NCBI GenBank assembly: GCA_964549335.1
Contig: CAZJUQ010000004.1
Coordinates: 1-58,598 of the forward strand
Reading direction: 5' to 3'
DNA length: 58,598 nucleotides
Source: Sulfidibacterium sp964549335
Lineage (GTDB): Bacteria > Bacteroidota > Bacteroidia > Bacteroidales > F082
Below are positions 52,613 through 58,598 of this stretch, piece by piece. The notes below the pieces were generated by a model. It was not told the DNA's origin. It searched no databases and saw only the letters and a list, made by a program, of their open reading frames with translations. Each line of letters starts with the position of its first letter. The first letter of the stretch is position 1. The position numbers and the translations under genes were made by a program.

Positions 52613-53065
52613 ATGACAAGTTATTCCGAAATTTTTTTGCAAAAAGCCCGAAATTATTGTGCCTATCAAGAACGGTGTATTGATGATGTGAAAAGAAAAC
52701 TGGAGTCGTGGAAACTTAACGAAGATACCGTTAAAGATATTATTTTTAAGTTGAAAAAGGAGGGGTACATAGATGAAGAACGTTTTGCCCGTTCGTTTGC
52801 CGTAGGTAAGTTGCGCAATAATAAGTGGGGGCGTAATAAAATTTTCTTTGCTTTGAACAAAAAAAACCTTCCCGAATTATATATTCAGATAGGCCTTGCC
52901 GAAATTGACGAGGAGGAATATATCAATGTCTTGAAAGGGCTGTTGTCGAACAAAAAAGTAAAAGCCCGTGACGAATACGAACGTAACCGGAAATTAGTGC
53001 AATATGCCGTTCAGAAAGGCTTTCAACCCGAATTGGTATGGAAAGTGCTGAAAAACGAACTGTAA
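52613..53065 (+). CDS. recX: Regulatory protein RecX
   Basis: A 150-residue protein of small helices with the RecX pattern: QKARNYCAYQERCIDDVKRKL, LKKEGYIDEERFARSFAVGKLRNNKWGRNKI, and AVQKGFQPELVWKVLKNEL. RecX binds RecA filaments and limits RecA activity. In this genome it is not next to recA in the window but sits divergent from ppk1, 150 bases away. Together with the AddB-like and RecF proteins it adds to the recombination genes in this segment. Length and repeats fit the family. Confidence 0.93.
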   Translation: MTSYSEIFLQKARNYCAYQERCIDDVKRKLESWKLNEDTVKDIIFKLKKEGYIDEERFARSFAVGKLRNNKWGRNKIFFALNKKNLPELYIQIGLAEIDEEEYINVLKGLLSNKKVKARDEYERNRKLVQYAVQKGFQPELVWKVLKNEL

Positions 53066-53187
53066 TGTAACCTGATATTTGATTTGACCGCCTTATTAAA
53101 ACTTATCCTGTTTTACAACTATGATTTTTTTTTACGGCATTTCGGGCGATAAACCCGGTACTTTTCCCCTTTTAAGGTTAAATATTG

Positions 53188-54849
53188 TTATTCGTCGATT
53201 TTTACATTTTTCAAGTTTAAAAGATTGACGGGATTTACGGTCATCCCTTTTACCCTTTTATTTACAAATCGCAAAACCTGGTCGTAATATAGTATTACCA
53301 CGGGCGATTGCTCCATTACAATGCTGTCCATTTTCCGGTATATTGCGGTACGCTTTTCAGTGTTTATTACCGACATTGATACGTTGTACAAACTGTCGAA
53401 AGTTTTGTCGGAGAAGTGGGTATAATTGGGACCGGCAGGGGCGAAGTTATCAGATAGGAATAGCGAAAGGTAATTCTCTTCGTCGGGATAGTCGGCAATC
53501 CACGATGCTCTGAAAAACTCAAGTTTTTGATTTGCTTTCATTTCGCGCATACTTGCTGCGGGCAACACGTTGAGGTTTATGGTAATGCCCACCTCTTCCA
53601 ATTGCGATTGAATAAATTTGCACAAATCCACATATTCGGCGGTAGTGTAAAGCGTTACGGGAGGGAGGGGATTTTTTTCCGAAAAACCGGCTTGTTTCAA
53701 GAGTTTGCGGCTGCTGTCGGGCGAATAAAAATAGCCGTATGAGGCATCTTTGTCGTATGCAGGAAAGCCTGCGGGAATAATTCCTTTGTTGCCCGCAATG
53801 CCTATACCGTTTCGCAAAAACATTACCATCTTTTTCCTGTCGAAACCGTATTGTACGGCTTTCCTCACGGCTTTTATTTTTAACGGTGAGAGTTTTTCGC
53901 CGTTTATGGAGGTGTCAACCAGAATGCCTAAATATTCGGTGTTCATATACGGGCATTTTAAAAGGGTAATCTTATTTTTGTATTTATTGCGCAAATTTCC
54001 CCGCCTGTCGAGTAATTCGTCTTTGTACGAAGGGGCAATTCCCGATAAAAAATCGAATTTGCCTTGTGTGAATTGTAAAAAGGCTGTCATCTTATCGGGT
54101 AAAAAACTAATTGCCACACCATCTAAAAAAGGCAATCTTTTTCCTTTACTGTATTCAAAATAGCCGGGATTTTTTCTCAGAACCAATTTTATGTTTTCCA
54201 CCCAGTTTTTCAGGTAAAAAGGTCCTGTGCCTACGGGGTGTCTTCTGAAGTCGTTGCCGTAAAATTTAACCGCTTCGTGAGGTATCACCGAACAATATTG
54301 CATTGTCAATATGCCTAAAAAGGGGGGGAATGGGGTTTTCAGAATTATTTTAAAAACAGTGTCGTTTTCCGCAATGAATTTTTTGTTTCCGTTATTGCCG
54401 GCTACTTTTGAAAAAACCCAACTGCCGGGCGAAGCCGTTGAAGGCGAGGCAAGCCTTTGAAAACTATATACAAAATCGTGTGCGGTAACTTTTCTTTTTT
54501 TTCCGTTAAACACGGGATCGTCGTGAAAGAAAACATCGTTACGTAAATAAAAAGTGTATGTTTTGCCGTCTTTTGATATTTTCCAGCTGTGTGCTATGGC
54601 GGGTTTTATGTTTAACGAGTCGTCCAGTTGCACCAATCCGTTATACAATTGGTTGCATACCCACAAATGGGCTTGGTCGCGGGCAAAAGCGGGGTCCAGC
54701 GTCACTATTCCCGAAGATTCGTTGTATCTGAAAATGTGTTTCCCCTTGATATTTTTATTATCGTTGCGGCACGACTGCAATACGAGGAAAAGTAATACAA
54801 CAACAATAAAATATGATGATTTTTTTATTCTTGTTAACACTGTTTGCAT
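53188..54849 (-). CDS. Family 5 extracellular solute-binding lipoprotein
   Basis: I take ATG 54849 (MQTVLTRIKKSSYFIVVV), which gives a lipoprotein signal ending LQSC; ATG 54867 is an alternative. The 553-residue protein matches SBP_bac_5 (DppA/OppA): FRYNESSGIVTLDPAFARD, LYNGLVQLDD, WKISKDGKTYTFYLR, YSFQRL, PVGTGPFYLKNW, LSLFLSDNFAP. It binds peptides or similar solutes outside the inner membrane. No permease or ATPase genes are in the window, so its transporter is encoded elsewhere or it acts differently. It begins 44 bases after the acyl-CoA synthetase gene and is likely co-transcribed with it. Confidence 0.92.
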   Translation of the reverse strand: MQTVLTRIKKSSYFIVVVLLFLVLQSCRNDNKNIKGKHIFRYNESSGIVTLDPAFARDQAHLWVCNQLYNGLVQLDDSLNIKPAIAHSWKISKDGKTYTFYLRNDVFFHDDPVFNGKKRKVTAHDFVYSFQRLASPSTASPGSWVFSKVAGNNGNKKFIAENDTVFKIILKTPFPPFLGILTMQYCSVIPHEAVKFYGNDFRRHPVGTGPFYLKNWVENIKLVLRKNPGYFEYSKGKRLPFLDGVAISFLPDKMTAFLQFTQGKFDFLSGIAPSYKDELLDRRGNLRNKYKNKITLLKCPYMNTEYLGILVDTSINGEKLSPLKIKAVRKAVQYGFDRKKMVMFLRNGIGIAGNKGIIPAGFPAYDKDASYGYFYSPDSSRKLLKQAGFSEKNPLPPVTLYTTAEYVDLCKFIQSQLEEVGITINLNVLPAASMREMKANQKLEFFRASWIADYPDEENYLSLFLSDNFAPAGPNYTHFSDKTFDSLYNVSMSVINTEKRTAIYRKMDSIVMEQSPVVILYYDQVLRFVNKRVKGMTVNPVNLLNLKNVKIDE

Positions 54850-54892
54850 AAAATGGGAAACGGTCATATAAACATGGATGTAAAAAAGCCAT

Positions 54893-56542
54893 TTATCTGT
54901 ACAAAAACCTTTTGATACTCTGTTTGGGAGTTTTTTCAAAAGGTTCGGGATGAATTTCAAAGCGTGAAATATTCATGTATGCCGGCAGGTTAGTATTTAG
55001 TTTTATACGGTATTCTTCTAATTTTTTCAATACATCATCTTGTGTCATGCCCCGGCTTTTAACCACATCTTCGTCGGGAAAGACGAGAGCGACGAGTTTA
55101 TTGTTTCGCTGAACCACAATGGACTCGGCGACACAAGCCCTGTTGTTGATTACCGATTCGATTTCTTCGGGGTAAATATTTTGTCCCGAAGGTCCTAAAA
55201 TCATGCTTTTGCTTCTTCCTTTAATAAAAATAAAGCCATCGTTATCGATAATACCCAAATCGCCGCTATGCAGCCATCCCTCTTTGTCTATTGCCATTTT
55301 AGTGGCTTCTTTGTTTTTGTAGTAGCCTGCCATCACGTTTTCGCCTTTCATGAGTATTTCGCCTACAACATTTTGCGGGTCTTCCGAATCTATTTTTACC
55401 TCGAGAGTATCAACAGCCTTACCGCAAGAGCCTGTTTTGGCTTGGTGCCAGGGTGCATACGAAACAAGCGGTCCGCACTCTGTCATGCCGTACCCTACCG
55501 TTATAGGGAAACCGATTTTTTTGAAAAAGAGTTCTATCTCTTCGCTAAGAGCTGCACCTCCTACCACCACCTCTCTGAAGTTGCCGCCGAAACCCTGACT
55601 GACACCGGCAAGTATTTTTTTATAAATGATTTTATTCAACAAAGGTATTTTCATAAGGTTTTTCAAAGGGGCTTTGCTTATTTCGGGTAAAATTTTCTTT
55701 TTATAAATTTTTTCTATCACAAGCGGAACCGAAAGGATAAGGCGCGGTTTTATTTCGCCGAAAGCTTTTGTGATTATTTGCGGACTCGGTGTTTTGGTCA
55801 AAAAAGTGATATGGCATCCCAGGGTAAAGGGGAACAAAAACTCGAAAGCAAGGCCGTAGGCATGTGCCAAAGGCAAGAACGAAACTATTTTATCTCCGGC
55901 TTCGAGGGGCATATGGTTGCGGGCAAAACGTATATTTGCCGCAAGGCTGTTGTGTAGCAGCATTACCCCTTTTGAGAATCCCGTGGTGCCGGAGGTGTAA
56001 CTTATTTCGGCAAGCTCCGAATTGTCGGCTCCGGGAATGTTGAAATTTTGCGACGACAACCCCGCCGGATAACGTTTTTTCAACATTTCGTTTAATGAAT
56101 GTATTGTGTTGTCGAATTTGTCGATGCGCGACAACAGGGGCATCATCTCTTCGATGTTAAAAAACAGTTTAACCTCTTTCATTTCGCCGGGGTCGAGTGA
56201 ACTCCACAGATATTCGGCGGCAAACATCATTTTCGATTCCGAATGATTTACTATGTGATGCACATCGTTGGGTTTAAAATCGGGGAGAATAGGTACTGCA
56301 ACGGCTCCATAGGTTAATACCGAAAGATAGGCAATACCCCAATTTGCCGAATTTTTTCCCAGGATGGCTATTTTGTCACCTCTTTTCAGACCTGCAGCTT
56401 CGTAAATGAGGTGGAGTTTTATTATTCCTTCGGCAACATCTTTAAAAGTGTATGTTTTGCCTTTGTAATCGGACAGCGAAGGTAAGTCCCAATTTTTTTT
56501 TATGCTCTCCTTGAAGTAGGTAACCAAATTTTCTTTTATCAT
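54893..56542 (-). CDS. AMP-dependent acyl-CoA synthetase
   Basis: A 549-residue adenylating enzyme of the ANL family. Motifs: ISYTSGTTGFSKGVMLLH (P-loop), LPLAHAYGLAFEF, GYGMTECGPLVS, LHSGDLGIID (with the ribose-binding Asp), and the C-terminal PKQSIKRFLYR with the lysine of the adenylation step. It activates a carboxylate, probably a fatty acid, to an acyl-CoA with ATP. It starts downstream of ilvE across a hairpin terminator and a -7 box of its own. The long-chain fatty acid specificity is a family-level guess. All residues needed for adenylation are present. Confidence 0.9.
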   Translation of the reverse strand: MIKENLVTYFKESIKKNWDLPSLSDYKGKTYTFKDVAEGIIKLHLIYEAAGLKRGDKIAILGKNSANWGIAYLSVLTYGAVAVPILPDFKPNDVHHIVNHSESKMMFAAEYLWSSLDPGEMKEVKLFFNIEEMMPLLSRIDKFDNTIHSLNEMLKKRYPAGLSSQNFNIPGADNSELAEISYTSGTTGFSKGVMLLHNSLAANIRFARNHMPLEAGDKIVSFLPLAHAYGLAFEFLFPFTLGCHITFLTKTPSPQIITKAFGEIKPRLILSVPLVIEKIYKKKILPEISKAPLKNLMKIPLLNKIIYKKILAGVSQGFGGNFREVVVGGAALSEEIELFFKKIGFPITVGYGMTECGPLVSYAPWHQAKTGSCGKAVDTLEVKIDSEDPQNVVGEILMKGENVMAGYYKNKEATKMAIDKEGWLHSGDLGIIDNDGFIFIKGRSKSMILGPSGQNIYPEEIESVINNRACVAESIVVQRNNKLVALVFPDEDVVKSRGMTQDDVLKKLEEYRIKLNTNLPAYMNISRFEIHPEPFEKTPKQSIKRFLYR

Positions 56543-56567
56543 GATGATTGTAGGTTGCGTTTATCCA

Positions 56568-56575
56568 CAAAAATA
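56568..56575 (-). promoter_or_regulatory. -7 box for the acyl-CoA synthetase gene
   Basis: TATTTTTG on the minus strand (plus CAAAAATA) matches TAnnTTTG, 25 bases before the ATG at 56542. A TTG at the -33 distance was not found. Confidence 0.45.
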
Positions 56576-56578
56576 GTA

Positions 56579-56613
56579 AAACCTGTGAATTTTCATAAAA
56601 TATTCACAGGTTT
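56579..56613 (-). terminator. Perfect 12-bp hairpin downstream of ilvE
   Basis: AAACCTGTGAAT (56579-56590), an eleven-base loop, ATTCACAGGTTT (56602-56613): a perfect 12-bp inverted repeat 29 bases past the ilvE stop. On the minus strand it is followed by TTACTATTTTTG, so the T-run is imperfect and overlaps the -7 box of the next gene. It most likely ends the ilvE transcript. Confidence 0.6.
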
Positions 56614-56641
56614 CAGTGCCGGTTATGTGAGAAGTAAGGTT

Positions 56642-57676
56642 TTATATGCCTTCGATTACCGTTGTCCAGTTGTGTGTATCTTCTATTGTGCCTTCCTGTA
56701 TTCCTCTTAGTCTGTTGTAAAGTTTTGTTGAAACGGGACCTGCTTCGTCGCCGTACTCTACGGTTTTTCCCGTACTGTGGTCGGTAATTTTTTTAATGGG
56801 CGAAATAATAGCAGCCGTACCGCAAGCTCCTGCTTCCTCAAAGGTTTCGAGTTCTTCGAAAGGCACTTTGCGCCGTTCCACTTTCAATCCCAAATCTTTG
56901 GCAATTTGTTCGAGGCTCATGTTTGTTATCGAAGGCAAAATGCTGTCGGATTTGGGGGTTATGTAAGTGTTGTTTTTAATTCCGAAAAAGTTTGCCGGTC
57001 CGGCTTCGTCGATATATTTCTTTTCGAGAGCATCGAGAAACAGTACCGAAGCGAAACCGCCTTGGTGTGCCCGTTCGCTGGCACGCATTCCTGCGGCATA
57101 GTTGCCGCCCACTTTGTATTTTCCCGTTCCGAGAGGTGCCGCCCTGTCCATATCTCTTACCACCTCAATGGCTACCGGTTTAAACCCCTCTTTAAAATAT
57201 GGTCCCACAGGCGTAACGAATACCAAAAAGAGGTATTCTTCGGCGGGTTTTACCCCCACTTGCGGTCCGCTGCCTATAAGCAACGGTCGTATGTAAAGTG
57301 TTGCACCTGTACCGTAAGGCGGAATGTATTTGGCGTTCATCCGTACAACCTTTTCCACGGCGCTGAAAAAAAGATCGTCGGGAATCTCCGCCATCATTAT
57401 GCCGTATGCCGAGTTGCGCATGCGTTTCGCATTTTCCTGCCAGCGGAAAAGACGTACTTTGCCGTCGGCACCACGATATGCTTTTAAACCTTCAAACGCC
57501 TCTTGTCCGTAATGTAATGCCGTGGCTGCAATATGCAAGGGAATATATTCGGAGGAACTTATTTCCAACTCTCCCCATCTCCCTTCACGGTAATATGTTC
57601 TTACGTTGTAATCGGTTTTTAAATATCCGAAAGGTAAATTTCCCCAATCGAGATTAACACTGTTTTCCATAATCAT
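56642..57676 (-). CDS. ilvE: Branched-chain amino acid aminotransferase
   Basis: I choose ATG 57676 (MIMENSVNLDWGN); ATG 57670 is also possible, and an ATG at 57715 is less likely. The 344-residue PLP enzyme has the fold-type IV pattern: ALHYGQEAFEGLKAYRG, GTGATLYIRPLLIG, PLGTGKYKVGGNYAAGM with the PLP lysine, ALEKKYIDEAGPANFF, and FEEAGACGTAAIISPI. It interconverts branched-chain amino acids and their 2-oxo acids with glutamate. It is the first gene of the minus-strand group that continues to the acyl-CoA synthetase. The missing leader peptide and a 600-base upstream gap are noted separately. Confidence 0.93.
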   Translation of the reverse strand: MIMENSVNLDWGNLPFGYLKTDYNVRTYYREGRWGELEISSSEYIPLHIAATALHYGQEAFEGLKAYRGADGKVRLFRWQENAKRMRNSAYGIMMAEIPDDLFFSAVEKVVRMNAKYIPPYGTGATLYIRPLLIGSGPQVGVKPAEEYLFLVFVTPVGPYFKEGFKPVAIEVVRDMDRAAPLGTGKYKVGGNYAAGMRASERAHQGGFASVLFLDALEKKYIDEAGPANFFGIKNNTYITPKSDSILPSITNMSLEQIAKDLGLKVERRKVPFEELETFEEAGACGTAAIISPIKKITDHSTGKTVEYGDEAGPVSTKLYNRLRGIQEGTIEDTHNWTTVIEGI

Positions 57677-57888
57677 ATATTTTTTGTCTGTTTTTGCGGT
57701 TGCTAAGTTACGCATTTATGTTTAAAATTTTTGCCTTATTTGGTTTCGACACCGTAATGACTTGTTTTGTAACAATAAGGAAAGATAATATATTTTCAGT
57801 CTAAATTCGGTACGGCAGGTTAAATGTGAAAAGGAAACCGTAAAAAATGTTTGCCGGTTTTACCGCCACTTTTTCTGTTAATAAAAAA

Positions 57889-57907
57889 AGACGAAAAAAA
57901 TTCGTCT
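57889..57907 (-). terminator. Hairpin with T-run, minus orientation
   Basis: AGACGAA (57889-57895), loop AAAAA, TTCGTCT (57901-57907): a perfect 7-bp stem. On the minus strand it is followed by seven Ts (57889-57883), the look of an intrinsic terminator. No minus-strand gene ends here; it may be in a long ilvE leader or end an unrecognised small RNA. Confidence 0.5.
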
Positions 57908-57915
57908 GCAAATTT

Positions 57916-57944
57916 TTTGTTTTAAGTAAAATTTTGTATTTTTG
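57916..57944 (+). promoter_or_regulatory. Candidate promoter reading toward the beta-helix gene
   Basis: TTTG (57916-57919), 17 bases, TATTTTTG (57937-57944) match the consensus. The next gene starts at 58326, so a leader of about 380 bases would result. Confidence 0.5.
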
Positions 57945-58325
57945 AAAGGTAGTGAAACAATTTTGTTATTCAGAAGCATAAACAGATAACGCTGTTTTTC
58001 GGGCGGAATACGAAAATCAAAAAAAGCCGGCATGTATATAGTTGACAAACAGGTAATTACTCCCCCCTTGCGGGATTGTCCTTACGGTTCGTTCCGGGTG
58101 TTTTAACGGAAATTGTAAATCTGATAATATATGTTAGTGCCAAATGTTTTAACGAAGCGGTTTTTTTCTTCATTAGTAAAAATGATTTTTGCGATTTCTA
58201 TGAAGAACCCTTTTTACCGGCAAAAAATATTTTTATACTCGGAAAGAATAAATTTATCTAACTTTTTTGATATACAATCAATTTAGCGATATTTATTAAT
58301 TTTTTAACACTAAAACCATAATAAT

Positions 58326-58598
58326 ATGAAAAACATTTTACTTGTATTGATAGCGTTAATGGTTTTGCCGTATAGAGTGGTTTCGCAAAGCGACACTATA
58401 CGTTGGAGTGGCGACACCGTAACCATAGATAGCGATTACTATTTGCCCGACACAACGCTGCTGATAATAGATCCCGGGGTAACGGTCTGTTTTACGGGTT
58501 GGTACAAGATATACGGCAGCGGCAGGATAGAGGCAACGGGCACCGAAACCGATTCCATAAAATTCACCGTAAAAGATACTACCGGTTATGCCAACGAG
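58326..58598 (+). CDS. Secreted beta-helix protein, partial (3' end outside window)
   Basis: From ATG 58326 the frame is open to the window end, 91 codons. The signal peptide (MKNILLVLIALMVLPYRVVSQ region) ends at about residue 21. The mature start DTIRWSGDTVTIDSDYYLPDT and IDPGVTVCFTGWYKIYGSG match the opening of right-handed beta-helix repeat proteins (a pattern in which V..g.tLtI.pGt.v.F precedes the first rungs). Bacteroidota proteins of this kind often end in a T9SS sorting domain, but the C-terminus is not in the window. It is divergent from ilvE, behind a candidate promoter with a long leader. The domain is clear, the function unknown. Confidence 0.85.
   Translation, partial: MKNILLVLIALMVLPYRVVSQSDTIRWSGDTVTIDSDYYLPDTTLLIIDPGVTVCFTGWYKIYGSGRIEATGTETDSIKFTVKDTTGYANE

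Larger units (their letters stand above)
57677..58325. other. Non-coding region between ilvE and the beta-helix gene
   Basis: This stretch of about 650 bases separates divergent genes. It contains an intrinsic terminator-like hairpin at 57889-57907 and a consensus plus-strand promoter at 57916-57944. No frame longer than 61 codons was found and none has a recognisable domain. A 24-codon frame at 58032-58106 is not supported. The remaining bases are AT-rich with no repeats noticed. Confidence 0.5.

Noticed and set aside
57677..57907. An Ile/Leu/Val-rich leader peptide ahead of ilvE
   Set aside because: I looked for one before the hairpin on the minus strand and saw no frame with clustered branched-chain codons.
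58032..58106. 24-codon frame starting MYIVDKQVI
   Set aside because: Too short and without conserved features or a nearby promoter; reported only as part of the non-coding stretch.
58076..58261. 61-codon plus-strand frame in the ilvE upstream gap
   Set aside because: It has no domain, a Phe/Ile-rich composition expected from AT-rich non-coding DNA and no clear start signal.
1..58598. CRISPR arrays, tRNA or rRNA genes, insertion sequences
   Set aside because: No regularly spaced direct repeats, tRNA-like cloverleaf, rRNA-like stretch or transposase was noticed on reading either strand.

Overview
The window looks like a chromosomal segment of a Bacteroidota bacterium, most plausibly from the Bacteroidales/Marinilabiliales side of the phylum. 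The evidence is several intergenic matches to the Bacteroidota promoter (TTG, 17-23 bases, TAnnTTTG), a type IX secretion (T9SS) C-terminal domain, a DUF5916 protein, lineage-typical families (DUF4159, AddB-like nuclease) and AT-rich DNA with weak Shine-Dalgarno signals. No rRNA, tRNA, CRISPR array or insertion sequence was seen.

Layout. (1) 1-2808, minus: two secreted surface proteins in one operon; the first runs off the window and the second ends in a duplicated dockerin/EF-hand-like module. (2) 2971-3267, plus: a DUF721/DciA-like protein, convergent with a tightly packed minus-strand operon (11738 to 3317): nucleotide pyrophosphatase-like lipoprotein, PhoD-like phosphatase, AddB-like nuclease, GT87-like membrane glycosyltransferase, DUF4159 protein and RecF. 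(3) 11861-13621, minus: a lipoprotein and a Cys-motif protein. (4) 13866-15038, minus: an ammonium channel with Rh-type rather than Amt-type signatures. (5) 15324-16911, minus: pyrB-pyrI behind a leader holding an intrinsic terminator and a 47-codon reading frame that crosses it and ends inside the pyrB start, an arrangement reminiscent of E. coli pyrBI attenuation. (6) 17270-18430, plus: an MFS exporter.

(7) 18471-40887, plus: a large exopolysaccharide locus of about 22 kb. It opens with a consensus promoter and a stand-alone response regulator. Next come a priming sugar transferase fused to a degenerate receiver, a single-repeat TolC-like outer-membrane protein, a Wzz-like co-polymerase carrying two LysM domains and a degenerate tyrosine-kinase domain, a Wzx-type flippase, and a Wzy/ligase-type polymerase. 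Two tandemly duplicated pairs of GT2 glycosyltransferases follow, then two GT4-type transferases, a hexapeptide acyltransferase, an FkbM methyltransferase, another GT2, a T9SS-exported beta-helix protein and a class I methyltransferase. It ends with a hybrid histidine kinase and a second stand-alone response regulator with its own promoter. The parts suggest lipid-linked repeat assembly, flipping, polymerisation and export, with phosphosignalling proteins at both ends and a pseudo-receiver fused directly to the committing enzyme.

(8) 40927-48222, plus: housekeeping genes (ruvX, def, a TPR lipoprotein, an acyltransferase) and two large secreted proteins (DUF5916 and a possible polysaccharide-deacetylase-like protein). 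(9) 48228-53065: an S24-type repressor divergent from dinB, then ppk1 divergent from recX. (10) 53188-57676, minus: a family-5 solute-binding lipoprotein, an acyl-CoA synthetase and ilvE. (11) 57677-58325: a non-coding stretch with a promoter and a hairpin. (12) 58326-58598, plus: the start of a secreted beta-helix protein.
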